From NCBI GenBank assembly GCA_017429835.1, contig JAFROD010000035.1, positions 1 through 57,554 on the forward strand: 57,554 nt of DNA. The letters are read 5' to 3'. The stretch is from Oscillospiraceae bacterium. GTDB taxonomy: Bacteria; Bacillota; Clostridia; Oscillospirales; Oscillospiraceae. Position numbers and translations under genes: made by a program. This document shows, piece after piece, positions 42,077 to 50,794 of this stretch (positions within the stretch are counted from its first letter, which is position 1; each line of letters begins with the position of its first letter). Below the pieces are notes generated by a model. That model searched no databases, had not been told where the DNA came from, and saw only the letters and a program-made list of their open reading frames with translations.

Positions 42077-42110
42077 AACAACCTTCACTATGGTGAAGGT
42101 TGTTTTTTAT
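42077..42110. terminator. Bidirectional terminator
   Basis: A 12-bp perfect stem, AACAACCTTCAC with its complement (42077-42088/42093-42104), is followed by TTTTTTAT on + and by a U-tract on -. It lies between the converging GTPase and DUF5662 genes. Confidence 0.92.
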
Positions 42111-42661
42111 TCTTCCGCAAAGGGTTTATCCTTCAGGACGACCTCGCGGATGAAGCGGAAGGTCTCTTTTTCGCCCTTATCGCGCAGCATGGTCAAAAGG
42201 CAGACAAGCTCGCGCTTCGTCTGCGGATGCATCATAGACGATTCTCGCGCTTCCAGCGAGCATTCCAAATACTCCAACGCGTCTCCGTCCCGATAATTCT
42301 TGCCGTGATAGGTTTTGCAGGCGGCAATGCGATCCATTACCATTTCCGCCAGATACCTGCGCGGCATCGGCACCGGCTCGTAGCGTCTCGTATTGACGTT
42401 GATATCCGTCCAGTACTCAAAATGGTGCTTATTCCTGCCCTTATGATGCATCCAAGCAGTTGAATAGCCGAACAGCTCGCGCTCCTTTGAGTTCGGACTG
42501 CGCGTGCCTTGATAGTACTTGAGTCCGGAACGAAATTCCGTCCAGGAATACTTCGAGAGGTCGTGGGTCAAGCCCTGACGGTATAAGCCGACGGCAAAAC
42601 AGCCTCTGCGGACTAACCGGCGGTGCTTTGTAATGGTGTGCAGATGTTTCCAAAAGTACAT
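42107..42661 (-). CDS. DUF5662 family protein
   Basis: A 184-residue soluble protein matching the DUF5662 pattern: YFWKHLHTITKHRRLVRRGC, GLYRQGLTHDLSKYSWTEF, AWMHHKGRNKHHFEYW and MPRRYLAEMVMDRIAA. Conserved His/Asp residues suggest an HD-like metal site, but no reaction is established. It lies 9 bp downstream of sigK, so it may be expressed in the mother cell during sporulation (inference). Confidence 0.8.
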   Translation of the reverse strand: MYFWKHLHTITKHRRLVRRGCFAVGLYRQGLTHDLSKYSWTEFRSGLKYYQGTRSPNSKERELFGYSTAWMHHKGRNKHHFEYWTDINVNTRRYEPVPMPRRYLAEMVMDRIAACKTYHGKNYRDGDALEYLECSLEARESSMMHPQTKRELVCLLTMLRDKGEKETFRFIREVVLKDKPFAEE

Positions 42662-42670
42662 GTTTTTCCT

Positions 42671-43357
42671 CTATTCTTCGAGCGCCTTTTCCAGCTTTTG
42701 CAGCGCCTTCTTCTCGATTCTGCTGACGTAACTGCGGCTGATGCCGCATTGCTGTGCGATTTCGCGCTGGGTCTGCGGCTTGCGGTTGCCGATGCCGTAG
42801 CGCATCAGAATGATCTGCTTCTCTCTCGGATCAAGACAGGTGTTGATCTTTTGATAGAGCTTCGCGTAGATTTCCTTATCGGAGAGCTGTTCGAACAGAT
42901 CGTCCTCTGAGCAGATCACGTCCATCAGCGAAAGCGCGGTGCCGTCCTTACCGGTTTCAATGAATTCCGACAGCGAGACGTCGGCAGCACTCTTTCGCTG
43001 ACCGCGAAAATACATCAGGATCTCGTTTTCGACGCATCTTGCCGCGTAGGTTGCGAGCCGCGCGCCCTTCGAGGCGTCAAAGGTCGAAATGCCTTTGATC
43101 AGTCCGATCGTCCCGATGGAGATCAAATCCTCCTGATCGGACGTCTGCGTGTAGTATTTTTTCATGATGTGCGCGACAAGGCGCAGATTTCGTTCAATCA
43201 GGACGTTGCGCGCGTGAAGATCTCCCTGTGCGGAAAGCTCCAGATAGTGCGCTTCTTCTTTGGCGCTCAGCGGCTTCGGAAAGGAGCCGGAGCCGTTGGA
43301 CAGCCGCAGTGAGTACAGAATGCTGCTGATCATCAGCCAGACAGCTGCACCCAGCAT
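42671..43357 (-). CDS. sigK: RNA polymerase sporulation sigma factor SigK
   Basis: A 228-residue sigma-70 family factor for late mother-cell transcription. It begins with a hydrophobic pro-sequence (1-24), then FPKPLSAKEEAHYLE, region 2 (ARNVLIERNLRLVAHIMKKY, DLISIGTIGLIKGI) and region 4 (REKQIILMRYGI, QREIAQQCGISRSYVSRIEKK). The pro-sequence implies activation by proteolysis. The gene is intact, not split by a skin-type prophage. GGAGGTGG lies 6 bp upstream. It lies 49 bp after the ispA stop, with no clear promoter in between. Confidence 0.93.
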   Translation of the reverse strand: MLGAAVWLMISSILYSLRLSNGSGSFPKPLSAKEEAHYLELSAQGDLHARNVLIERNLRLVAHIMKKYYTQTSDQEDLISIGTIGLIKGISTFDASKGARLATYAARCVENEILMYFRGQRKSAADVSLSEFIETGKDGTALSLMDVICSEDDLFEQLSDKEIYAKLYQKINTCLDPREKQIILMRYGIGNRKPQTQREIAQQCGISRSYVSRIEKKALQKLEKALEE

Positions 43358-43406
43358 TCAACCACCTCCGAAACAGCGTATTCGGAAGCGGCAAGTCCGT
43401 ATTACT

Positions 43407-44258
43407 TCAGTTTTCCCGCAAAATCAGTTGCTTCGCAAGCGTGATCAGGAAGTCCGGCCCGTCAAAGCATGCCAGCGCTGCGATCGCCTTTGAGGTTTCT
43501 TCGGCGACCATGACTTCGCATCGCTCTACGCCGTAGAGACGGACAAAGGTGTTCTTGTTTTCGTCCACGCCGGTCGCCTTGCCGAGCTTGTCTCTGTCAC
43601 CGATGACGTCGAGAATATCGTCGCGGATCTGGAACGCAAGTCCGAGATGATCGGCGTATTCCGCAGCGGCGTTCTGCTGTGCCTTCGTTCCGCCGGCGGC
43701 GATCACGCCGAGCTGGCAGGCGGCGGAAATCAGCGCGCCGGTCTTGCGTGATTGAATATCATAGACCTCCTGCGCGGTGCAAAGACGGCGTTCCGCGTCC
43801 ATGTCGAGGATCTGACCGCCGACCATGCCGAGCTCTCCGGCGCACAGACTGAGTACGCGTACTGCTTCGACGATCCGTTCCTGCGGCAGTTGCGCCGAAG
43901 CAAGCTGACCGAACGCCGCCGTCAAAAGCGCGTCTCCTGCCAGGCACGCCGTTGCTTCGCCGTATACCTTGTGATTGGTGAGCTTTCCTCTGCGGTAGTC
44001 GTCGTTATCCATGCAGGGCAGGTCGTCGTGGATCAGGCTGTAGGTGTGTACCATTTCCATCGCCGCCGCAAAAGGCAGCGCAGAGTCGGTATTGCCGCCG
44101 CAAAGCTCGCAAAACGCGAGCACGAAGGTCGGACGGAGCCGCTTTCCCCCTGCAAGCAAACTGTAGCGCATGGACTCAAATAAGATCTTTTGCGGTTGAT
44201 CGTCCGTAAAACAGTTGCGGAGATAGGCTTCAATTTTGTCAAGATACTTCTGCGTCAT
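43407..44258 (-). CDS. ispA: Polyprenyl (farnesyl/geranyl) diphosphate synthase
   Basis: A 283-residue trans-prenyl transferase that condenses isopentenyl and allylic diphosphates. The first Asp-rich motif is DDLPCMDNDD (78-87) and the second DDILD (about 211-215), with GGKRLRP at the substrate site. It overlaps xseB by 20 bp, the standard Firmicutes xseA-xseB-ispA order, and supplies undecaprenyl and quinone precursors. Confidence 0.95.
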   Translation of the reverse strand: MTQKYLDKIEAYLRNCFTDDQPQKILFESMRYSLLAGGKRLRPTFVLAFCELCGGNTDSALPFAAAMEMVHTYSLIHDDLPCMDNDDYRRGKLTNHKVYGEATACLAGDALLTAAFGQLASAQLPQERIVEAVRVLSLCAGELGMVGGQILDMDAERRLCTAQEVYDIQSRKTGALISAACQLGVIAAGGTKAQQNAAAEYADHLGLAFQIRDDILDVIGDRDKLGKATGVDENKNTFVRLYGVERCEVMVAEETSKAIAALACFDGPDFLITLAKQLILREN

Positions 44259-44481
44259 CGGTAAACTCCGTTTCCTCCGGCGATCCGTCCGCGCTCTTCG
44301 TCAGACGAACGACTTTCAGCTCCGCTTCGTCAAGCAGTTTGGTGCAGGAAGCGACGAGCTGTGTTCCCTCTTCAAACAGCTTCAGCGCATCCTCAAGCGG
44401 CACGTCGCCGCGTTCCATCTTTTCCACGATCTCATCAAGACGCGCAACAGACGCTTCAAAGCTCTGTGATTTAGACTTCAT
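44239..44481 (-). CDS. xseB: Exodeoxyribonuclease VII small subunit
   Basis: An 80-residue coiled-coil small subunit (SFEASVARLDEIVEKMERGDVPLEDALKLFEEG matches the family core, about residues 7-39). It overlaps xseA by 11 bp and ispA by 20 bp. Several copies bind XseA to form the active single-strand nuclease. Confidence 0.95.
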   Translation of the reverse strand: MKSKSQSFEASVARLDEIVEKMERGDVPLEDALKLFEEGTQLVASCTKLLDEAELKVVRLTKSADGSPEETEFTDDAEVS

Positions 44482-45679
44482 TTTGTACCTCCTGTACCTC
44501 CGTGATCGCTGCGCCGTCGGAAAACCGCACGGTGATCCGATCGCCGACAGACACGGATTTGGCTGATTTGATCAGTCCTCCGTCACCGTCCGTTGCCATG
44601 CTGTAGCCGCGGGAAAGCACCTTCAACGGGCTCATCGCGTCGAGCTTTGCCGTCAGACGGACGAAATGTTCGCGCTTGCAGCTCAATAGCCGCGCGGACG
44701 CGCCGCACAGCCGCTGATGCGTATGATCCAGCAGCAGTCTGCGGTCGTTGATATAGTTCAGCGGACTGCGAAGCGGCCTGGCGGAGCCGAGCGCAGTCAG
44801 CCTCTGCCGTTCCTGCTTCAGCCGCTTCCGTATCAGGGTTTGCAGCAGCGTGTTGCTCGTCTGCAGGGCTTTTCGCAGTTCCGCCTGATCCGGTACGGCG
44901 AGCTCCGCCGCGTTGGACGGCGTCGCCGCGCGAAGATCGGCGACGAAGTCCGCGATCGTCACGTCCGGCTCATGTCCGACGGCGGAGATCACGGGTATCT
45001 CGGAGTCCGCGATGGCGTAGGCGACGCGCTCGTCGTTGAACGCCCAAAGATCCTCAATCGAGCCGCCGCCGCGGCCGGTAATGATCAGATCAGCGACCTG
45101 AAAGCGGTTTGCATAGCGGATCGCGGCGGCGATCTCGCCGGGCGCCTCCTCCCCCTGCACGCGCACGGCGAGAAGTTTCACCTCTGCCAGCGGATAGCGC
45201 TTTCGCAGAATGCGGAGCATATCGTGCAGCGCGGCGCCTGCAGCGGACGTGATGATCGCAATGCGGTGCGGGTATTCGGGCAGCGGCTTCTTCCGGTCGA
45301 GCGAGAACAAGCCCTGCGCCTGCAATTTTTCCTTGAGCTGCTCGAACGCGGCGTGGAGGTCTCCTACCCCGTCCGGCGTCATTGCTTCGCAGTAGAGCTG
45401 ATAAACGCCGTCTCTGGGATAGATCGCAACGCGTCCGAACGCGATGACCTTCATGCCGTTTTTCGGCTGAAAGCGAAGGCGGAACGCGCTGCCCTTGAAC
45501 ATAACGCAGCGGATCGCGCCGTTCGCATCTTTCAGGGAGAAATAATGATGTCCCGACGGATAGAGCTTATAGTTGCTGATCTCGCCGCGAATGAAGATCG
45601 CGGAGAGGAATTCGTCGTCTTCAAAGCGCAGCTTCAGGTACTCATTGATCTGAGATACTTCATAAACTTCCTGCTGCAT
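44471..45679 (-). CDS. xseA: Exodeoxyribonuclease VII large subunit
   Basis: A 402-residue subunit with an N-terminal OB-fold (FIRGEISNYKLYPSGHHYFSLKD split by the family, about 27-95) and a catalytic domain with ITSAAGAALHDML, ITGRGGGSIEDLWAFNDE and AVGHEPDVTIADFVADLRAATPSNAAE-type segments. It degrades single-stranded DNA during repair. It overlaps the upstream TsaD-like gene by 20 bp. Confidence 0.95.
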   Translation of the reverse strand: MQQEVYEVSQINEYLKLRFEDDEFLSAIFIRGEISNYKLYPSGHHYFSLKDANGAIRCVMFKGSAFRLRFQPKNGMKVIAFGRVAIYPRDGVYQLYCEAMTPDGVGDLHAAFEQLKEKLQAQGLFSLDRKKPLPEYPHRIAIITSAAGAALHDMLRILRKRYPLAEVKLLAVRVQGEEAPGEIAAAIRYANRFQVADLIITGRGGGSIEDLWAFNDERVAYAIADSEIPVISAVGHEPDVTIADFVADLRAATPSNAAELAVPDQAELRKALQTSNTLLQTLIRKRLKQERQRLTALGSARPLRSPLNYINDRRLLLDHTHQRLCGASARLLSCKREHFVRLTAKLDAMSPLKVLSRGYSMATDGDGGLIKSAKSVSVGDRITVRFSDGAAITEVQEVQNEV

Positions 45680-46589
45680 GATGCGCCCTCCATGTCAAAA
45701 CCGCCGTGCCGAGCGCGTTGTCCGTCGCGTACTGCGGCGGGCAGAAGATCGCGGGAAGATCGGCGCAGGCTTCCCGCAGCATCGTATTGGAGGCAACGCC
45801 TCCCGCAAAAACCACGGAACAATCCGGGTGCTTTTTCAGCGCATTCTTCGTTGCCGCGACGATCGCGCCGATCAGACTGCGCAGCGCGTATCCGGCGGTT
45901 TCGGCAGGGTTGTCCTTATGATACGCCTGCACCTTATTCTGCACGCCGGAGAGGGAAAACTCCGTCCCTTTCACCTTTACACGGAAGAAGGAACGGTCGG
46001 TCGCTTCCCTACTCAATGCGTCGAGCTGCTTTCCCGCGGGAAACGGAAGACCGAGGAGCTTTCCGGTGCGGTCAATGAGCTGACCGGCGGAAATATCGGT
46101 CGTGCCGCCGATTCGTTCGGCATGGACGCTCACGCCCTCCGGCGTGACGAGGAGCAGCTCCGTCGTGCCGCCGGACAGATGCCATGCCAGATGCGGCATG
46201 TCCATCAGCTCGATATGATCCGACGACCATAATGAAGCGGCGATATGACCCTGCTGGTGGGAAAATTCGTATACCGGGACGCCAAGCGCGGCGCCCAGCA
46301 CTTTCGCCTGCGAATGCCCTGCCAAAAAGCAAGGCATATAGGAGCCTTCCACCGCTCTGGGACGGGTGCTGACGCCGACGGCGTCGATCGTTACCGCTCC
46401 AATATCCGAAAACAGCCTGTCGGTCAGTTCCGGCAGGCGTTTTACGTGCGAAAAGAGCGCGTCGCTCTGGCGCAGCCCGAGAAGTCCCGGATCCACGTCC
46501 AGAAGACGCGAAATATTGTGCGCCTCCGCGCCGTCAAAGGCGGCGACGGAGGTCGTATAGTTGCTGGTGTCAAAGGCAAGAACGGTCAT
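45660..46589 (-). CDS. TsaD/Kae1-like protein (peptidase M22 family)
   Basis: A 309-residue ASKHA-fold protein related to the tRNA threonylcarbamoyl transferase TsaD. It has AFDTSNYTTSVA at the start, the metal-ligand HQQGH, GGTTELLLV, and the C-terminal VFAGGVASNTMLRE and TDNALG. It is shorter than canonical TsaD (about 335), and clostridia often carry this extra copy between nusB and xseA, so it is probably a paralogue of unknown role. It overlaps nusB by 4 bp (ATGA). Confidence 0.85.
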   Translation of the reverse strand: MTVLAFDTSNYTTSVAAFDGAEAHNISRLLDVDPGLLGLRQSDALFSHVKRLPELTDRLFSDIGAVTIDAVGVSTRPRAVEGSYMPCFLAGHSQAKVLGAALGVPVYEFSHQQGHIAASLWSSDHIELMDMPHLAWHLSGGTTELLLVTPEGVSVHAERIGGTTDISAGQLIDRTGKLLGLPFPAGKQLDALSREATDRSFFRVKVKGTEFSLSGVQNKVQAYHKDNPAETAGYALRSLIGAIVAATKNALKKHPDCSVVFAGGVASNTMLREACADLPAIFCPPQYATDNALGTAVLTWRAHHAAGSL

Positions 46590-47041
46590 TGCTCCTGCTC
46601 CTTCCTGCCGCGCGCGAACGAGCCGAGAATGCCGTTGACAAACGAAACGGTCTCCTCGTCCTCATACTTGCGCGTCAGTTCGACGCATTCGTTGATGGCA
46701 ACGCCGGTCGGCACGTCGTCTACGTAGAGAATCTCAAAGATCGCAAGCCGCAGCGCTGCCTTGGTAAAACGTGAAATGCGGTGAAGGTTCCAGCCGATCG
46801 CGTATTGCGAGATCAGACCGTCCAGTTCCTCCGTATGCTCCGCAACGCCGAATACGCAGGCGCGGATATAGTCCATTTGCTTCTTACTGGGACGCTCCGA
46901 ATAGACCGCATTCTCCTGCGCAAGCTCCTCATAGTAGCCGCGCTCCAGGCGCGTCTCAATTGCCTGCTCGGGAGTCTCGTCGGTGTAGTCTAGCTCATAG
47001 ATCAGATGAGCGGCAAGCTCTCTCGCGTTGGATCGTGTCAT
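46586..47041 (-). CDS. nusB: Transcription antitermination factor NusB
   Basis: A 151-residue all-helical protein, starting with RSNARELAAHLIYELDYTD and ending with FVNGILGSFARG, that acts with NusE in rRNA antitermination. It overlaps the TsaD-like gene and lies 45 bp after the Asp23 gene. Confidence 0.95.
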   Translation of the reverse strand: MTRSNARELAAHLIYELDYTDETPEQAIETRLERGYYEELAQENAVYSERPSKKQMDYIRACVFGVAEHTEELDGLISQYAIGWNLHRISRFTKAALRLAIFEILYVDDVPTGVAINECVELTRKYEDEETVSFVNGILGSFARGRKEQEQ

Positions 47042-47086
47042 TGGGACTCTCCTTCTATGTACGGTGTCTTTCGTGCCGGGAAAGCG

Positions 47087-47470
47087 TTATTTATTGGCGG
47101 CGGACTTAGGCGTGACGACACCGCACACGTTGACGTTGACACGGACGGGACGAATGCCGGTCATGGACGCGACCTCGTCGGAAATCGCCTCCTGCACGTT
47201 CTTGGCTACGGTCATCACCGCGGAGCCCATTTTCAGGACCAGATTGCACGCAATGGAGATTTCGTCGCCGTTCAGAGCAACACGAATACCCTTGCGCAGA
47301 TTCTTCTTGCCGAGCAAATTGGAAATATCGAAGTTTGTCGAGGCGCTCAGACCGTAGACGCCCTCAACCTCACGGACTGCCAGCGCGGCGATGGAGGCAA
47401 TGACTTCCTCGGAGATCAGGATGCTGCCGCTTTCCTGCGTCTGAACGAGATATTCTTTGGTTTCAGCCAT
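47087..47470 (-). CDS. Asp23/Gls24 family envelope stress protein
   Basis: A 127-residue Asp23/Gls24 (AmaP-partner) protein, with GSILISEEVIASIAALAVRE, the core VEGVYGL and C-terminal VRVNVNVCGVV. Family members bind membrane anchors or modulate cell-envelope homeostasis. It is first in the nusB-xseAB-ispA operon, a very common Firmicutes position. GAAAGGA lies upstream. Confidence 0.92.
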   Translation of the reverse strand: MAETKEYLVQTQESGSILISEEVIASIAALAVREVEGVYGLSASTNFDISNLLGKKNLRKGIRVALNGDEISIACNLVLKMGSAVMTVAKNVQEAISDEVASMTGIRPVRVNVNVCGVVTPKSAANK

Positions 47471-47523
47471 GATATTGATTCCTTTCTTATTGCGCGGTCA
47501 TATTACCGCTTATATTCTTCTAT

Positions 47524-47551
47524 ATTCTACCACATTTTGAGAAAATTACAA
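47524..47551 (-). promoter_or_regulatory. Promoter of the asp23-nusB-xse-ispA operon
   Basis: On the - strand TTGTAA (47551-47546), a 16-bp spacer and TAGAAT (47529-47524) with an extended -10 TG. The weak -35 is offset by the extended -10. Confidence 0.6.
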
Positions 47552-47556
47552 TACCT

Positions 47557-48108
47557 TTATTCCACTCCGACGACACGAATATCGGAAAGCGTGAAATCCG
47601 TCTGCCCCATGACGATGTCGGCAAGCAGCGACACGTCGCTCTGCGTCAGACCTTCGGCAGGAGAAGCGACCGCGAGCGAGATCCCGCCGTCCGAAATATA
47701 GGCGACGCAGTCCTGATAGCCCTTTGCAATGACAAGGCTTTCAATTTCGGATTCCGCCAGAGCGTCCGCGATAATCCCCTCGAGCTTGCGGCTGGTCTCG
47801 GACGTGTCTTCTCCCTCTGCGTAAGAGATCGTTTCCTGCAGGAGCATGATCGCGTCGTCACGCGCGGTCTGCCGGGAAAGCCGCATTTGCGCAAAGTATT
47901 CGTCCATGCTGTCCTGACGGCTGACTTGTGATGCCTGCGGCATGACGCCGCCGTTCATTACCAGAGTCGCTTCGCCCAGCACCTTGTCGGCGTCCAGCGT
48001 CTGCGTCAAATCCTGTGTGCCGCTGCCGTAGAGCCAGTTCAAATAGATACCGGCGCAAACAAGCACCAACACGCCGGCGATCACTGCGTTTCGTTTCCAA
48101 GTTTTCAT
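47557..48108 (-). CDS. spoIIIAH: Stage III sporulation protein AH
   Basis: A 183-residue mother-cell membrane protein with one N-terminal helix (about 7-24) and an outside YscJ/FliF-like ring-building domain near the C-terminus. In B. subtilis SpoIIIAH binds forespore SpoIIQ to form the channel between the two cells. It is last in the spoIIIA operon. Confidence 0.93.
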   Translation of the reverse strand: MKTWKRNAVIAGVLVLVCAGIYLNWLYGSGTQDLTQTLDADKVLGEATLVMNGGVMPQASQVSRQDSMDEYFAQMRLSRQTARDDAIMLLQETISYAEGEDTSETSRKLEGIIADALAESEIESLVIAKGYQDCVAYISDGGISLAVASPAEGLTQSDVSLLADIVMGQTDFTLSDIRVVGVE

Positions 48109-48121
48109 CGTTTTTCCTCCA

Positions 48122-48655
48122 TCATTTTAGTTTTACAACCGTGATTTGGCTGCTGTTCAAACCGGTCAGTGCCGCAACCGCGCGGATCAGATCGAGTCGT
48201 ACAGACGGAAGATCTGCGCCCTCACTGACGATCAGCGCGCCCTGAAACTGCGGATAACGCACTGCGGATACTGCTGCTTTATCGTATGCGCTCCCCTCGG
48301 ACAAAATGACCGTTTTCCGCTCCTCACTGGCACGGTTTTCCGTGCCGTCCGTGTCGTTGGACGTTTGTGTGTCTGTCTGATATTCCGTCCTGCTGCCGGT
48401 ATGCAGCGTCAACATGACCTGCACCGTTCCCGCGCCTTTGATCTGCGAAAGAAGCGCCGACAGTCTTTCTTCCGTCTCGCTGACGTACGCGTCGTCCGAG
48501 CCTTTCACGTCGACTGGCGCTTCTTCCTGTTTCTTTGCGGTCTTTCCGATCGGAAGCAGCAGAATTGCGATCCCGATAATAAAGACCAGCGCGGCGTATT
48601 TATATTTTTTCAGCAGCAGGACGACCTTTTTCGGCAGTTCGTTCCAATTAGCCAT
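48122..48655 (-). CDS. spoIIIAG: Stage III sporulation protein AG
   Basis: A 177-residue membrane protein with one helix (about 20-38) and the conserved ERLSALLSQIKGAGTVQVML ring-building segment. It forms a secretion-ring-like oligomer in the feeding-tube channel. It overlaps spoIIIAF by 8 bp. Confidence 0.94.
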   Translation of the reverse strand: MANWNELPKKVVLLLKKYKYAALVFIIGIAILLLPIGKTAKKQEEAPVDVKGSDDAYVSETEERLSALLSQIKGAGTVQVMLTLHTGSRTEYQTDTQTSNDTDGTENRASEERKTVILSEGSAYDKAAVSAVRYPQFQGALIVSEGADLPSVRLDLIRAVAALTGLNSSQITVVKLK

Positions 48656-49127
48656 ATAACCTCCATTCCTGGCGACTCGGCGGGATATTCAGCGTGGTTT
48701 CGATGTATGCGCTGAGCGTCTCGATCTGCTCCGGCGTCAACGTGCCGATGAGCGTGACGCTGACCGGCTCAGGATAGTCCCCTTCCGATAACTTGACCTC
48801 CGCCTGCAGGGTTCCGCCGATCGCTTTCGCTTCCTTTTCAATGTAGTTCTCGGCTGACTCCCTGACCTGCTTTCGCAGGATCTCGTCCTGCGTGCGCTTG
48901 ATATTGGTCGAATCAAAGCGGTAAGTTGTGTTGATTTGGTCGAAATACGTGCTGACCTTTTCCATATCGAGCGACATCAGCGGCCGAATTGCGACCAACA
49001 GTACAAGAATTCCTCCGATCAGGCGGACGATCTTTTTTAAGGCGCTTTTCTGGATCAGAACGTCTGCGATGACGGTGATCATGCAGCCAGCAACGACGGA
49101 GATCAGGTATTCTCTTATTCCATCCAT
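48648..49127 (-). CDS. spoIIIAF: Stage III sporulation protein AF
   Basis: A 159-residue protein with two N-terminal membrane helices (MDGIREYLISVVAGCMITVI and KKIVRLIGGILVLLVAI) and a soluble C-terminal domain. ATG 49127 is chosen because it begins the recognised SpoIIIAF sequence and overlaps the spoIIIAE stop by one base (TGATG); the longer open frame upstream lies antisense in frame terms to spoIIIAE and is not used. Confidence 0.93.
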   Translation of the reverse strand: MDGIREYLISVVAGCMITVIADVLIQKSALKKIVRLIGGILVLLVAIRPLMSLDMEKVSTYFDQINTTYRFDSTNIKRTQDEILRKQVRESAENYIEKEAKAIGGTLQAEVKLSEGDYPEPVSVTLIGTLTPEQIETLSAYIETTLNIPPSRQEWRLYG

Positions 49128-50203
49128 CAAACGACCACCTTGATAAAACAAACGCTGGATATAAGCAGCAGCAGACTGCAGGTGCCGCACATGGCAAGCA
49201 GATACCCCATTGCCGTTGAGAAATTCTTTAACAGCGCGATGTGCGGCTTCAGCCCGACCGTACCGCTGACGGCTGCAGTCACTTTGAGGAGCAGGTACTG
49301 AATGCCGACCTTCAGAAACGGCAGAATGCAGATGGAAAGAATGGCGATCATGCCGAAAACGCCGATGGAATTCTTGATGACCGACGCGCCGGCAAGCAGC
49401 GTTTCCGAAGCGTCGGAGATCATGCCGCCGACCACCGGCACCATGCCGGACATCGCCGCCTTTGTCGTTTTGACCGCGACGGCGTCTGCCGCGCCGCCGA
49501 TCACGCCCGTTACGGACAAAAACGCGAGAAAAATATAGACCATGATCCGAAGACTCTTGGAGATCAGCCAACCGATCAGCTCCCGAAGCTCCTTCAGCGC
49601 ATCGCTGGATAACGCCGCTTCCGCGGTCGCGACCGCGAGATAGAAAAACACGCCGGGAATCAGCAGCCTGCAGATCAGGTGCATGAGGAGCTCTGAAAAA
49701 AGAAGCGTCCCTGCATGCAGGGCGGCAGCCGCGTTCAGGTTTCCGCTCATTGCCGCTGCAGAAGCAAGCACGGGCAGCATGCACGCGCTGTAGTCCGACA
49801 GCGATTGGATCGTATCCTGTGCCAACGACACCATGGCGTGGAATTCGCCGATGAATGCCGCGCAAATCCCCAACGCGCCTGCCGCGCTGACCGCGCCACC
49901 GAATTTGCTGACGGAGGACATATCCGCGACGGAACAGAGCGTTACAAGTCCGATCAGGATCGCGCACAGGCGAAGCCCGCGTTTTAAACTCCCGTCTGTT
50001 TTTGCAAGCGCACGAACGATTACGCTTTTTGCGCCGAGCCATAACTCCGGATTCTCCTGCACAGACAGCTCCGGCATCATCTCTTGTGCTTCCTCGGGTA
50101 GCTCCTGCTCCAGAACGTCCGTATCAATCCCGATATCCTCAGCCGCGCGCACCGGGAGCGTCAAAACGAGCAGGAGGAACAAGAGTAGAACGACTCGCTT
50201 CAC
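49127..50203 (-). CDS. spoIIIAE: Stage III sporulation protein AE
   Basis: A 358-residue multi-pass membrane protein, with a cleavable-looking N-terminal signal (to about residue 22) and some seven to eight later helices. It is the permease-like subunit of the mother-cell channel. The start appears to be GTG 50203, with GGGGGG 5 bp upstream and only one base after the spoIIIAD stop; the in-frame TTG at 50227 is less likely. Confidence 0.92.
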   Translation of the reverse strand: MKRVVLLLFLLLVLTLPVRAAEDIGIDTDVLEQELPEEAQEMMPELSVQENPELWLGAKSVIVRALAKTDGSLKRGLRLCAILIGLVTLCSVADMSSVSKFGGAVSAAGALGICAAFIGEFHAMVSLAQDTIQSLSDYSACMLPVLASAAAMSGNLNAAAALHAGTLLFSELLMHLICRLLIPGVFFYLAVATAEAALSSDALKELRELIGWLISKSLRIMVYIFLAFLSVTGVIGGAADAVAVKTTKAAMSGMVPVVGGMISDASETLLAGASVIKNSIGVFGMIAILSICILPFLKVGIQYLLLKVTAAVSGTVGLKPHIALLKNFSTAMGYLLAMCGTCSLLLLISSVCFIKVVV

Positions 50204-50204
50204 A

Positions 50205-50597
50205 TTATCCCCCCGACATCGTATCAATCAGTGAAAGCACAGCTTCCAGAAGCGGCAGCGAAACGTAGAGCGCGAGAATCCCGCCGCAAACTTCGATCAT
50301 TTTTGCAATCGCGTTCTCCCCTGCGTCGGCGCAGACCGTTGCGCCGATCTGGGTAATCAGACCGATCCCGATGGTTTTGAGAATCGGCTCGGTCAACGTC
50401 TTGTCCAGTCCGGCGATATTTCGCAGCTTCGCCAAAAACTCAACAACCGGCTCCGCAAGCTGTATAAGGAGCAGACCGATCAGCACACAGGCGGCAAGCG
50501 TCAACAGGATTCCAAGCTCCCGACTGCTCTTGCGCAGCATTGCGGACAGTAAAACCGTGACGATCCCGATCACGGTTGCTTGCAAAAGTCCCTGCAT
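50205..50597 (-). CDS. spoIIIAD: Stage III sporulation protein AD
   Basis: A 130-residue membrane protein with three to four helices, SpoIIIAC/AD family. It starts where spoIIIAC ends and runs directly into the spoIIIAE start, with tight translational coupling. Confidence 0.93.
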   Translation of the reverse strand: MQGLLQATVIGIVTVLLSAMLRKSSRELGILLTLAACVLIGLLLIQLAEPVVEFLAKLRNIAGLDKTLTEPILKTIGIGLITQIGATVCADAGENAIAKMIEVCGGILALYVSLPLLEAVLSLIDTMSGG

Positions 50598-50791
50598 CAG
50601 AAATGGAACAGCCGTTTCACAAGGTCGAAGAGATCTGCGATCTTCTGAACGACGATGATCAGCACGACGACAAGACCCGCGAGGGTCGTCATTGTCGCCT
50701 GTTCTTCCCTGCCGGAGCGGACAAGCACTTGATTGAGGATTGAAACGATAATACCGACGGCGGCGATTTTGAAAATAAGGTCAATATCCAT
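50597..50791 (-). CDS. spoIIIAC: Stage III sporulation protein AC
   Basis: A 64-residue protein with two membrane helices (DLIFKIAAVGIIVSILNQVL and TLAGLVVVLIIVVQKI), typical in size. It overlaps spoIIIAD by one base. Confidence 0.94.
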   Translation of the reverse strand: MDIDLIFKIAAVGIIVSILNQVLVRSGREEQATMTTLAGLVVVLIIVVQKIADLFDLVKRLFHF

Positions 50792-50794
50792 GCA

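Noticed and set aside
49128..50042. Upstream extension of the spoIIIAF reading frame
   Set aside because: It overlaps spoIIIAE completely in another frame, is Arg-rich and has no family match; translation from 49127 gives a standard SpoIIIAF.
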